This document shows positions 33,722 to 41,925 of a stretch of 45,327 bases of DNA, in pieces; positions within the stretch are counted from its first letter, which is position 1; every line of letters begins with the position of its first letter. The position numbers and the translations under genes were made by a program. This DNA is from Symplocastrum torsivum CPER-KK1. GTDB lineage: Bacteria > Cyanobacteriota > Cyanobacteriia > Cyanobacteriales > Coleofasciculaceae. The notes under the pieces were generated by a model. It was given only the letters and a program-made list of their open reading frames with translations, did no database searches and was not told where the DNA came from. The stretch covers positions 1 through 45,327 of the forward strand of contig JAHHIF010000064.1 in assembly GCA_019358875.1 (NCBI GenBank). Direction: 5' to 3'.

Positions 33722-34279
33722 ATGAGCAACGAAAGTAGCCACAGGTCTTTACTTGTACCACCTTCAACTCAAGATTGGATTCAAGGTATTCTGAGTGCCA
33801 AGGTAGTGCTGGTGATGTACGGAGACTATCAATGCCCTAGAAGTGCGGACGTTTACAAGCTGATTAAAGCGATCAAACGAGAGCTTAGTGCTGCTTTTGG
33901 AGAAAATTATTTATGCTTCATCTTCCGTCATTTTCCACAAACACAGATTCATCCCCATGCTCAACGGGCAGCCCAAGTCGCTGAAGCCGCCGCCGCCCAA
34001 GGAAAGTTTTGGTTAATGAGCGATACTTTATTTGACCATCAACAAAGGTTGGAGAACGGTTATCTTGTCGAGTACGCCAATGATTTAGGGCTTGACATTC
34101 CTCAATTTCTCAAAGAGTTGTCTAAACAAGTGCATATCGATCGCATCAACGAAGATATTGAAGGCGGAATGCAGAGTGGAGTAACGACTGCCCCAGTCCT
34201 GTTTATCAATGGAATTCGGTATGCCGAGCGCTGGAACACGACGGAGTTGATGGCTGCCATGATTGCTGCAAGTCATTAA
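33722..34279 (+). CDS. DsbA-family thioredoxin-fold protein with one active-site Cys, copy 2
   Basis: 185 residues, close paralogue of the protein at 14123 (shared SLLVPPSTQDW, YGDYQCPRSADVYKL, RHFPQTQIHPHAQRAA, ELSKQVHIDRINEDIE). The active site is again CPRS, and the cis-Pro region reads GVTTAPVLFIN. The conservation of the changed motif in both copies suggests a real function without dithiol chemistry. No signal peptide. It is followed by the truncated LuxR relative and an SDR, probably one transcript. Confidence 0.8.
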   Translation: MSNESSHRSLLVPPSTQDWIQGILSAKVVLVMYGDYQCPRSADVYKLIKAIKRELSAAFGENYLCFIFRHFPQTQIHPHAQRAAQVAEAAAAQGKFWLMSDTLFDHQQRLENGYLVEYANDLGLDIPQFLKELSKQVHIDRINEDIEGGMQSGVTTAPVLFINGIRYAERWNTTELMAAMIAASH

Positions 34280-34466
34280 GTTCCCCGATCTTTGCTCTCA
34301 ATTCATATCTGACTTGCCTGTAAGTGCTGTAAGCCATCTAATTTTGATGGCTAGACTTTGCCTATTCTGCTGAACAAAATTACCGCTTTTTGAACCATGC
34401 CAACAACTGAATTCCTGCGTATTGATTTAGTGAATTACAAATCAGTATTTCATTGAGGATAATTCT

Positions 34467-34649
34467 ATGACACGTTTACTAGTACAAGGCAAGAATAATT
34501 CTGGGCATGAAGGTACACCTCAGACTGATTCTCTTCAGGACTCCTCAGTCAATCATGCTCTGATTGCGATCGCGCAAGAAGTCACTGAGTTGCTGAGACA
34601 AGCTTACCCGATACAAACTGACGAAATTGAAACAGGAGAAACAGAATGA
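34467..34649 (+). CDS. Truncated paralogue of the LuxR-type HTH protein (N-terminal part only)
   Basis: 60 residues. SSVNHALIAIAQEVTELLRQ AYP matches SSNHALVTVAQEVAERLQQA of the protein at 14728, and the ribosome binding site context (GAGGA, about 7 bases before ATG) is also shared. The HTH is absent. Its stop overlaps the start of the SDR gene (ATGA at 34646-34649), so it may now serve mainly to deliver ribosomes to that gene. It could also retain a partner-binding role. Confidence 0.6.
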   Translation: MTRLLVQGKNNSGHEGTPQTDSLQDSSVNHALIAIAQEVTELLRQAYPIQTDEIETGETE

Positions 34650-35392
34650 TACTGCAAGATAAAGTGGCGTTAGTCACCGGAGGCACATCGGGAATTGGCA
34701 GAGCAACAGCGATCGCTTATGCCAAACAACAAGCAAAGGTGGTGGTAGTTGGTCGTCGAATTGATAAAGGTGAAGAAACGGTTCGATTGATTAAGAAAGC
34801 TGACGGAGAGGCTATTTTTGTGCAAGCAGATGTTACGAAAGAAGCCGATGTTAAAGCAATAGTTGATAAAACGATTGACGTTTTTGGTCGGTTGGATATT
34901 GCCTTTAATAATGCAGGAATGGGCGGCGAAAATCCCTCATTGATTGAGCAAACAGAAGCTGAATATGACCGCACTATGAATGTCAATGTCAAAGGTGTTT
35001 GGTTGTCGATGAAATATGAAATTGCTCAGATGTTGAAACAGGGAAGTGGTGCGATCGTCAATATGGCATCTGTGGTTGGAGTCGTTGCACTTCCTAACAT
35101 ACTCCTCTACACCGCGAGTAAACATGCGGTAGTAGGCTTAACAAAAGCTGCTGCCCTCCAATATGCCAAAGCGGGTATTCGCATCAATGTCGTTGCACCA
35201 GGGGCAATCCAAACAGATATGTTTGAAGCAGTTACAGATGAAGCCAAAGCTTACTTAACAGGACTTCACCCGATCGGACGGGTTGGAACACCTCTTGAAG
35301 TTGCAAATGCAGTCCTGTTTTTATCATCTGACATGGCATCGTTCATAACAGGTGAAACGTTGATGGTAGATGGTGGGTATGTAGCGCAGTAG
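34646..35392 (+). CDS. Short-chain dehydrogenase/reductase, copy 1
   Basis: 248 residues, classical SDR. VALVTGGTSGIGRATAIAY (TGxxxGIG), VVVVGRRIDKGEE (Arg for NADP), NNAG in LDIAFNNAGMGGENP, and the active-site YTASK (Y155, K159) are present. The end VLFLSSDMASFITGETLMVD GGYVAQ is typical. Start overlaps the preceding stop (ATGA). A close paralogue lies at 37720; both copies share about 40 bases beyond the stop. The substrate is unknown. Confidence 0.85.
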   Translation: MILQDKVALVTGGTSGIGRATAIAYAKQQAKVVVVGRRIDKGEETVRLIKKADGEAIFVQADVTKEADVKAIVDKTIDVFGRLDIAFNNAGMGGENPSLIEQTEAEYDRTMNVNVKGVWLSMKYEIAQMLKQGSGAIVNMASVVGVVALPNILLYTASKHAVVGLTKAAALQYAKAGIRINVVAPGAIQTDMFEAVTDEAKAYLTGLHPIGRVGTPLEVANAVLFLSSDMASFITGETLMVDGGYVAQ

Positions 35393-35428
35393 TTGAAAGG
35401 CAGTACGAAACGTTGCGACCAAGTAGCG

Positions 35429-35606
35429 ATCGACAGCGATATGAATCCCGCAGACAGCGACTTTGCCGTAGAGCAGACCGATGACTGCCCTCGGTCGCTA
35501 TGGACAGGGTGACGAGGTAGCTGGCATGGTCTCTTATCTCGCCAGTTCTGAAGCGGCTTTTGTTACGGGCGCAAGTCTCAAAATTGATGGCGGCTATACC
35601 GCTTGA
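35429..35606 (+). pseudogene. C-terminal SDR fragment, frameshifted
   Basis: DMNPADSDFAVEQTDD, then in another frame LGRYGQGDEVAGMVSYLASS and EAAFVTGASLKIDGGYTA, ending at TGA 35604-35606. This is the end of a classical SDR (different subfamily from its neighbours). N-terminal two thirds are absent. Confidence 0.7.
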
Positions 35607-35766
35607 ACAACAGGTAATCCAGATCTGCAACCACTACAGCAATCCTAATTGGAGCCTGACGGGTCGTAGGGATGGAACCCTGGCTGGAGGCGCAGCCCTC
35701 ACTCCCCTTATTCACAAGTAGGTCGTAAACGCTACAAACCTTATTCAGAGAAATTCAGAAGACATC

Positions 35767-36072
35767 ATGATTTCGCAAAAACTCTCAGAAAAAGTTGCAC
35801 TCGTCACTGGCGGCACCAGCGGCATCGGACTTGCCACTGCTAAGCGATTTGTCGCCGAAGGTGCCTATGTCTTTATCACGGGTCGTCGTTAGACTGAACT
35901 TGATGCTGCTGTAAACGAGATTGGTAAGAACGTTACTGGCATTCAGGGCGATGTCTCAAATCTGGCAGATCTCGATCGGCTTTACGCCACGATCGAGCAA
36001 GAGCAAGGTCACTTGGATGTAATCTTTGCCAATGCTGGCGTTGCCGAACAAGAATCTGACAAATCATTTTAA
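35767..36072 (+). pseudogene. N-terminal SDR fragment with in-frame TAG
   Basis: The ATG at 35767 opens KLSEKVALVTGGTSGIGLAT then FVAEGAYVFITGRR, followed by TAG (35890-35892); the same frame continues with TELDAAVNEIGKNVTGIQGD and LDVIFANAGVAEQE before it ends at 36072, without the catalytic Tyr region. The NAG motif is intact. Together with the fragment at 35429 it could be parts of one gene family shuffled by recombination. Confidence 0.75.
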
Positions 36073-36140
36073 GAATCTGAAAGCAGTCAAGCCTTGGAAC
36101 TCAAGACACTTTAGATAGATAAAACCAGGAGTATTTAATC

Positions 36141-36734
36141 ATGGTTAAAGAGCAAACTGTAGACGGACAAGCAAATTTACAAGCAACTACCAATTTGACA
36201 CCAGCCCAGGAGTATTTGCAAGCACTTTGGGAAGAGCATCTGCGACACGAGTTTGGCACTCACAGTACTGAAGATGCCCTCGCTACGATGCTTGAAGATG
36301 CTTACGTTAACCACATCCCGGTAATGACTGGGGGAGTCGGGAAACCAGCAGTGCGCGAGTTTTATTCCAAATACTTGATTCCACAGATGCCGCCCGACAT
36401 GGAGTTGACCCCAATCTCGCGCACGATCGGGACTAATCAACTCGTCGATGAAATGGTGGCTAAGTTCACTCATACCATTCAGATGGACTGGATGCTACCC
36501 GGCATTGCTCCGACTCTTAAACGTGTTGAAGTGCCAGTGGTAGCGATTATTCGGTTCCGTGACGGCAAGCTAGCCCATGAACACATCTACTGGGATCAGG
36601 CGAGTGTATTGATTCAACTTGGCTTGCTCGATCCTGGTACGCTGCCCGTTGTAGGGGTTGACAGTGCGCGCAAGGTACTTGATCCGAGCTTGCCCTCAAA
36701 CGCACTGATCGATCGTGCCAGCGATCGCGACTAA
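36141..36734 (+). CDS. NTF2-like/SnoaL-type protein
   Basis: 197 residues. The cone-fold pattern is TPAQEYLQALWEEHLRHEFG, ATMLEDAYVNHIPVMTGGVG, VREFYSKYLIPQMP, and VAIIRFRDGKLAHEHIYWDQ ASVLIQLGLLDP. Relatives are annotated as ester cyclase or polyketide-cyclase-like and are sometimes fused to dienelactone hydrolases; no reaction can be assigned. It is preceded by a ribosome binding site-like CAGGAG. It belongs with the neighbouring flavodoxin-fold and SDR genes by orientation. Confidence 0.75.
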   Translation: MVKEQTVDGQANLQATTNLTPAQEYLQALWEEHLRHEFGTHSTEDALATMLEDAYVNHIPVMTGGVGKPAVREFYSKYLIPQMPPDMELTPISRTIGTNQLVDEMVAKFTHTIQMDWMLPGIAPTLKRVEVPVVAIIRFRDGKLAHEHIYWDQASVLIQLGLLDPGTLPVVGVDSARKVLDPSLPSNALIDRASDRD

Positions 36735-36802
36735 GCGTAGGAGCCAGCAAATATCAATGCCTAAACCCGCCATTTTGCAACCAGGATCGCAACTCGCCTG
36801 AC

Positions 36803-36868
36803 CCAGCCACGTTCTATACCCGTGGTGAAAAAGGCTATCTGGATTATCCAGCCCTAGCAAAAGTTTAG
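36803..36868 (+). pseudogene. C-terminal scrap of an Old Yellow Enzyme-type reductase
   Basis: A short frame PATFYTRGEKGYLDYPALAKV followed by TAG resembles the end of alkene reductases (TFY...GYTDYP). Only about 20 codons remain. The call rests on one motif. Confidence 0.45.
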
Positions 36869-36893
36869 AAACTTAGAAAACGAAACAACTCAC

Positions 36894-37562
36894 ATGAAAG
36901 TTTTGATTGTTCTTGCACACCCAGAGTCGAAAAGCTTTAACGGAGCAATGTTTCAGACAGCAATTGACACGTTCAAAGACTCTGGGCATGATGTTCAATA
37001 TTCAGATCTCCATACCATGAGATTTGACCCTGCATCCGATCGCCGCAACTTTACGTCTGTCAAAGATCCTGACTACTTTAAGCAGCAACTTGAAGAGATG
37101 TATGCAACTGAAGTTGGAGGATTCATTCCAGAAATTGAAGCTGAGATCCAAAAACTGGAATGGTGCGATCTGATGATTTGGCAATTCCCTTTGTGGTGGT
37201 TCAGTGTCCCTGCAATTTTGAAGGGGTGGGTCGATCGCGTCTTTGTTATGGGGCGTGTTTACGGTAATGGACATATTTATGAAACGGGCAGATTTCGAGG
37301 TAAGCAAGCAATGCTCTCGTTGACCACAGGTAGCACAGAAGAGGACTATCTTGCAGGCGGTTTTAACGGTGATATCCATGCTATTCTGCGCCCAATTCAG
37401 CGAGGGATGCTGCAATTCGCTGGTTTTGACGTTCTTGCTCCGCAGATTGTTTATGCCCCCGTTCGCCAAACAGATGCAGTTCGTCAACGTATCTTAAATG
37501 ATTTTTCGCAACGATTGCGAACCATTGAACGTGAGTTGCCGATCGCCGTAGGTCAGTATTGA
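36894..37562 (+). CDS. NAD(P)H quinone reductase, flavodoxin-like fold
   Basis: 222 residues. KVLIVLAHPESKSFNGAMFQ is the flavin phosphate loop of the NQO1/MdaB-type family; DLMIWQFPLWWFSVPAILKG WVDRVF is the central signature, and MLSLTTGSTEEDYLAGG contacts the isoalloxazine. Expected reaction: two-electron reduction of quinones, using FAD or FMN, as electrophile or redox-stress defence. A 14-bp inverted repeat (36737-36750 and 37644-37657) surrounds it. Confidence 0.85.
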   Translation: MKVLIVLAHPESKSFNGAMFQTAIDTFKDSGHDVQYSDLHTMRFDPASDRRNFTSVKDPDYFKQQLEEMYATEVGGFIPEIEAEIQKLEWCDLMIWQFPLWWFSVPAILKGWVDRVFVMGRVYGNGHIYETGRFRGKQAMLSLTTGSTEEDYLAGGFNGDIHAILRPIQRGMLQFAGFDVLAPQIVYAPVRQTDAVRQRILNDFSQRLRTIERELPIAVGQY

Positions 37563-37626
37563 TCGGCATGGAACTGGCGGGACTGGATTTATGGGGCACG
37601 CAGCCAGGATCGTACTCATCCTGGTT

Positions 37627-37657
37627 GTAGGAGGCGCTTCTTATTGCTGGCTCCTAC
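37627..37657 (+). terminator. Hairpin after the quinone reductase gene
   Basis: GTAGGAG (37627-37633) pairs with CTCCTAC (37651-37657). The T-run is missing. The right arm also belongs to the 14-bp inverted repeat with 36737. Confidence 0.4.
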
Positions 37658-37719
37658 ACGTATTGCTCATTGAGTTTTTGACAAAGTGACACAGCCATTC
37701 ACAACAAGAGGTAACTATC

Positions 37720-38475
37720 ATGATGCTGAAAGACAAGGTTGCTTTAGTGACGGGAGGAACATCGGGCATTGGTAGAGCTACTGCGATCGCTTATGCCCAA
37801 CAACAAGCAAAGGTGGTGGTGGTGGGTCGTCGAATGGATGAAGGTGAAGAAACTGTTCGATTGATCAAGGAAGCTGGCGGAGAGGCGATTTTTGTGCAAG
37901 CAGATGTCACGAAAGAAGCCGATGTTGAAGCAATGGTTGATAAAGCGGTTGGCGTTTTTGGTCAGTTAGATATTGCCTTTAATAATGCAGGAACTGTCGG
38001 CGAAAATCCCTCATTGATTGAGCAACCAGAAGCTGAATACGATCGCATGATGAACGTCAATGTCAAAGGCGTTTGGTGGTCGATGAAATATGAAATTGCT
38101 CAGATGTTGAAACAGGGAAGTGGTTCGATCATCAATACGGCATCTGCAAATGGAGTAGTTGCACTTCCTAGCGTACCTCTCTACACCGCGAGTAAACATG
38201 CGGTAGTAGGCTTAACAAAAGCTGCTGCCCTCCAATATGCCAAAGCAGGTATTCGCATCAATGTCGTTGCACCAGCAGCAATCGAAACAGATATGTTTGA
38301 AGCTGCTACAGGTGGGCAGGATGAAGCCAAAGCTTACATAACAGGACTTCACCCGATCGGACGGGTTGGAACACCTCTTGAAGTTGCAAATGCAGTCCTG
38401 TTTTTATCATCTGACCTGGCATCGTTCGTAACAGGTGAAACGTTGATGGTAGATGGTGGGTATGTAGCGCAGTAG
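37720..38475 (+). CDS. Short-chain dehydrogenase/reductase, copy 2
   Basis: 251 residues (ATG 37720, ATG 37723 equally possible; AGAGGTAA upstream). It is a close paralogue of the SDR at 34646, with TGGTSGIG, NNAG, YTASK and the same C-terminus. It differs by a three-residue insert in EAATGGQDEAKAY and scattered substitutions. Duplication at about 3.1 kb spacing includes the downstream TAGTCGAACGACAGTGCGAC region. Retention of all motifs in both suggests both are active. Confidence 0.85.
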   Translation: MMLKDKVALVTGGTSGIGRATAIAYAQQQAKVVVVGRRMDEGEETVRLIKEAGGEAIFVQADVTKEADVEAMVDKAVGVFGQLDIAFNNAGTVGENPSLIEQPEAEYDRMMNVNVKGVWWSMKYEIAQMLKQGSGSIINTASANGVVALPSVPLYTASKHAVVGLTKAAALQYAKAGIRINVVAPAAIETDMFEAATGGQDEAKAYITGLHPIGRVGTPLEVANAVLFLSSDLASFVTGETLMVDGGYVAQ

Positions 38476-38620
38476 TCGAACGACAGTGCGACACGTTGCG
38501 ACCAAGTAGCAATCGACCTGCATCATCTGCTCGATCACTCTCCGTGCCGTTGGTTCCTCAAGGGCATCCCGGTAGTACGCAGTGTTTGATTGAGCAGTAA
38601 TACATCCAAAGGAGTCCATC

Positions 38621-38731
38621 ATGACGACAACACTTGCAGGCAAAGTTGCACTGGTAACGGGTGGTTCTCGCGGTTTAGGAGCGGTGATCGTAGGGTATGC
38701 GAAAGATCAAAACTTTTACACTCACAATTAA
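38621..38731 (+). pseudogene. N-terminal SDR scrap, 36 codons
   Basis: ATG with a good ribosome binding site (AAGGAG) encodes TTLAGKVALVTGGSRGLGAV then leaves the SDR pattern and stops at 38729-38731. It is the beginning of a different SDR, cut where the next SDR gene starts. Confidence 0.65.
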
Positions 38732-38745
38732 CGAAAGGAAAAGAA

Positions 38746-39709
38746 ATGGCTGAAAAATTTGGTGCAAAATCGACCGCCGACGAGGTGCTTTCCGGCATTA
38801 ATCTCAAGGGAAAGCGATTTCTCATTACGGGTGCATCGTCAGGCATTGGGCTTGAAACCGCCCGCTCACTGGTCTCTCACGGCGCTAGCGTCGTCGGCGC
38901 GGTCAGGAACCTCGCTAAAGCTGAGCCAGCTACTGCATCGGTTCGTGATGCCGCGTCGCAGGGCGGCAGCCTGGAGTTGATCAATCTCGATCTGGCATCC
39001 TTGCAAAGCGTTCATGCCTGTGCGGATAAACTGTTGGCTGACGGTCAACCGTTCGATGCCATCATCGCTAACGCTGGCGTTATGGCAACTCCGTTCGGTC
39101 GAACGATCGACGGCTTTGAAGTCCAGTTCGGAACCAACCATCTTGGTCATTTCGCCCTGATCAATCAGATCGAGCCGCTGCTCGTCGATAATGGACGGCT
39201 GGTAGTCCTGTCGTCGCTCTCACATCGCGGTGCCGATATCGACTTGGACGATCCGAATTTTGAGCAGCAGGCATACGATCCATGGGTCGCCTACAGCCGA
39301 TCGAAAACCGCCAATTCCCTGTTCGCTGTGGAGTTTAACAGGCGGCATCGCGATCGCGGCATTCGGGCTGCTTCGGTGATGCCCGGAAACAGTCTCACGG
39401 ACCTGCCCCGCCATTTCTCGCCAGAGGATTTGCAGGAACTTTTGCAGACCGTTGACGCAGCGCACCGAAGCGGGTCTGCCGCCGAAAGAGTTGAAAGAAA
39501 TTCCGCAGGCAGCCGCAACGTTGGTCTGGGCAGCAGTCGTAGCTGACAAAGACGAGATCGGCGGACACTATCTCGAAGATTGTGCAGTTGCGCCGATCAA
39601 TGACACGCCCAACCCGTTTGCCGACGGCGTAAGGTCGTATGCACTTGACGCTAACAAAGCTAAGCAGCTTTGGGCGAAAAGCGAGGAATTGATCAGCGCT
39701 GTATCCTAA
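38746..39709 (+). pseudogene. SDR oxidoreductase (retinol-dehydrogenase-like) with C-terminal frameshift
   Basis: From ATG 38746 (AAGGAAAAG upstream): GKRFLITGASSGIGLETARS, NAG in IIANAGVMATPFG, FGTNHLGHFALINQI and active-site YSRSK. The frame is good to about residue 238; near 39460 it shifts, and the true C-terminus continues in another frame (TEAGLPPKELKEIPQAAATL, then DNTPNPF-like IAPINDTPNPFADGVRSYAL read as VAPINDTPNPFADG) to the TAA at 39707-39709. As read, the first frame ends at 39546. The catalytic part is complete, so partial function is conceivable. The region is visibly richer in GC than its neighbours, which suggests transfer. Confidence 0.75.
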
Positions 39710-39782
39710 AGGTTTTCGACTTTTGTCACTAAAATTCAGATGCGTTTACCCTGGGATTTGGAATAGTCAGGAAAAACTATTC

Positions 39783-40694
39783 ATGAGAAAGTTCATTCTT
39801 CGGTTAGTTATTATCGTTCTGGTTGTCAGTGTGCTTGTTGGCTCTGGTTGGCTGAATCGCGCAACTCCTGCTTCAACCTGTGACATCGCAACTCGCTCTA
39901 CCCAAATCGGGAGTGGAACGCTTTCCTATAATCAAGCAGGGACAGGACAGCCGATTTTACTGCTGCATGGATTATTTGCCGAGAAAGAGCAGTGGAATGG
40001 CATGATGTGCGAGTTGGCTAGAGCAGGCTATCAAGCGATCGCACCCGATCTACCCGGTTATGCCAAGAGTACTGGATTTACCGTGAAAGACTATGCACTA
40101 GAGAATCAGGTAGCCCTCTTGCACCAGTTTGTCGAGCAGCTAAAGATTCAATCCCTTGATGTTGCAGGTAGCTCGATGGGGGGCACGATCGCAGTCCTTT
40201 ACAGCCAGCTTTATCCCAACCAAGTTCGCAGCCTCGCCTTTATCGGTTCACCGCTAGGCGTAACGAATTGGGCAACTAGCGTCAGGAAATCGATTATTGA
40301 GGGCATCAATCCCTTTATTCCGATTACCAAAGAGCAGTTCGATCTAGAAATCAGTCTGCTTTTCGTGACGCCTCCTACGATTCCGGATGAGGTCAAAACC
40401 GAGAAAGTGAACGATTATGTGAATCGTAATCGAAATTATCAGCAGACTTGGGACATTGTGAATCTTTATGATGATGTGCTTTGTCAGTTGCCTCACAGTC
40501 GGGTTCCAACCCTGGCGATTTGGGGTCAGGAAGACAAAATCTATGATATTCGGGATGTCGAGCGCTCACATCGCTGTCTTCCAGGGAGTCAAATTATTCA
40601 ATTACCCAAAGCAGGACATTTGCTGTTGATCGAAAATGCTCAGGAAGCAGCATCGAATTATCTTGGTTTTCTGAAAACAATCAAAAATCGATAG
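39783..40694 (+). CDS. Membrane-anchored or secreted alpha/beta hydrolase
   Basis: 303 residues from the ATG at 39783 (AGGAAA upstream); the open frame starts 60 bases earlier without a good signal. An N-terminal hydrophobic segment (MRKFILRLVIIVLVVSVLVG) is a signal or anchor. Hydrolase motifs: PILLLHGLFAEKEQW (oxyanion HG), DVAGSSMGGTIAVLYS with nucleophile Ser in G-S-S-M-G-G, LAIWGQEDKIYD (Asp) and PKAGHLLLIE (His). The triad is complete. Substrate unknown; it resembles proline iminopeptidase/haloalkane dehalogenase-like lipolytic enzymes. Confidence 0.8.
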   Translation: MRKFILRLVIIVLVVSVLVGSGWLNRATPASTCDIATRSTQIGSGTLSYNQAGTGQPILLLHGLFAEKEQWNGMMCELARAGYQAIAPDLPGYAKSTGFTVKDYALENQVALLHQFVEQLKIQSLDVAGSSMGGTIAVLYSQLYPNQVRSLAFIGSPLGVTNWATSVRKSIIEGINPFIPITKEQFDLEISLLFVTPPTIPDEVKTEKVNDYVNRNRNYQQTWDIVNLYDDVLCQLPHSRVPTLAIWGQEDKIYDIRDVERSHRCLPGSQIIQLPKAGHLLLIENAQEAASNYLGFLKTIKNR

Positions 40695-40712
40695 ACGAAT
40701 CAAGCCTTCAGC

Positions 40713-40898
40713 AATTACCCGATCGACTACCAAACTTGTCGTGGTGATTACAAGGAACTGGTTCGATTAGCCGCCATTCTTGGAGTCGATGTTTCAGGGG
40801 TGATTGAGGCAATTAGCGAAGCTGTGACTGATTTCAAGGTGGGAGACAACGTATATTACTCGCCGCAAGTTTTTGGAGAATTCGGTAGCTATGCTCAG
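40713..40898 (+). pseudogene. Internal fragment of a zinc-less MDR/quinone oxidoreductase
   Basis: About 62 codons (NYPIDYQTCRGDYKEL, GVDVSGVIEAISEAVTDFKV, VFGEFGSYAQ) match the intact gene at 44163 (positions 44286-44471) closely. Both ends are cut; the pirin gene starts right after it. It forms a direct repeat with the intact gene, bracketing about 3.5 kb. Confidence 0.85.
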
Positions 40899-40914
40899 AA
40901 TGGATCGTACAAAA

Positions 40915-41808
40915 ATGAGTATTCAGCAATTAATCACGCCTGAAAAGCACGACTTAGGTGGGTTTAGCGTACAGCGCATCTTACCGAGTGAAACCCTAAA
41001 AATGGTTGGACCTTTCATCTTCTTTGATCACTTGGGCCCAGCTATTTTCCCGGCTGGAAAAGGCGTCGATGTTAGACCCCATCCACACATCAATTTAGCG
41101 ACGGTTACCTATTTGTTTGAAGGAAGCCTTCTGCATAGAGATAGTCTAGGTACAGTACAAGAGATTTTTCCGGGCGAGGTGAACTGGATGACAGCGGGCA
41201 AAGGTATTGTTCATTCTGAGCGATCGTCCGAGAGCTTTAGAGAGAAAGAATCTACTCTTCACGGCATTCAGACCTGGATTGCCCTCCCCGAAACCGCTGA
41301 AGAAGTTGAACCCAGCTTTTCACATTATCCGGCAACTGATTTACCGAGGTGGATTCAAACAGGCACCAGCGCGACCTTGATCGCCGGTAGCTACCAGTCT
41401 CACCAATCACCCGTTAAAACCTACTCTGCTACTCTTTACCTAGCGCTCGTTTTCACGGAGGGTAGTCAATTTCAGCTAGCGCCAACAGAAGGTTTAGAGA
41501 GGGCCGTTTATAGCGTCACCTCCGGCCTGTTCGTAAATGGAGAGCCGTTAGAGCCATATCGTCTAGCCGTTTTAGCGCCGGATGAATCAGTAAATATCAG
41601 TGCGGGGGCTGAGGCAAAAGCAATGATTATCGGCGGGGCACCAGTGGGCGATCGCACAAAGTACTGGAACTTTGTGTCGAGCCGCTCAGCGCGTATCGAG
41701 CAGGCAAAACGAGATTGGCAAGACCGCCGCTTCCCGGCGGTTCCCGGTGAAACTGAATTCATTCCGCTCCCTGATAATTCAGATCACGGTAGTAGCGCGC
41801 CCCTCTGA
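40915..41808 (+). CDS. Pirin family protein
   Basis: 297 residues from the ATG at 40915; the 14 codons before it belong to the adjoining fragment. Double cupin: the N-terminal one carries the metal-binding set FFDHLGPAIFPAG, RPHPHINLATVTYLFEG and GIVHSERS; HGIQTWIALP follows. The C-terminal cupin (YLALVFTEGSQFQL) lacks the ligands as usual. The C-terminus GDRTKYWNFVSS is typical. Bacterial pirins include quercetin 2,3-dioxygenase-like enzymes and redox-linked regulators; the role here is not determined. Confidence 0.85.
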   Translation: MSIQQLITPEKHDLGGFSVQRILPSETLKMVGPFIFFDHLGPAIFPAGKGVDVRPHPHINLATVTYLFEGSLLHRDSLGTVQEIFPGEVNWMTAGKGIVHSERSSESFREKESTLHGIQTWIALPETAEEVEPSFSHYPATDLPRWIQTGTSATLIAGSYQSHQSPVKTYSATLYLALVFTEGSQFQLAPTEGLERAVYSVTSGLFVNGEPLEPYRLAVLAPDESVNISAGAEAKAMIIGGAPVGDRTKYWNFVSSRSARIEQAKRDWQDRRFPAVPGETEFIPLPDNSDHGSSAPL

Positions 41809-41925
41809 GCTGACAATGGTTGGGCGGTTTTGCTGAGCGAGAGAACAGCAGCTTAACTCGTACACCAAGGCTTTCTACTATTTCGGATTAAGTCTATTTC
41901 ATTCGCAAAATGCTTGGGAAATGAT

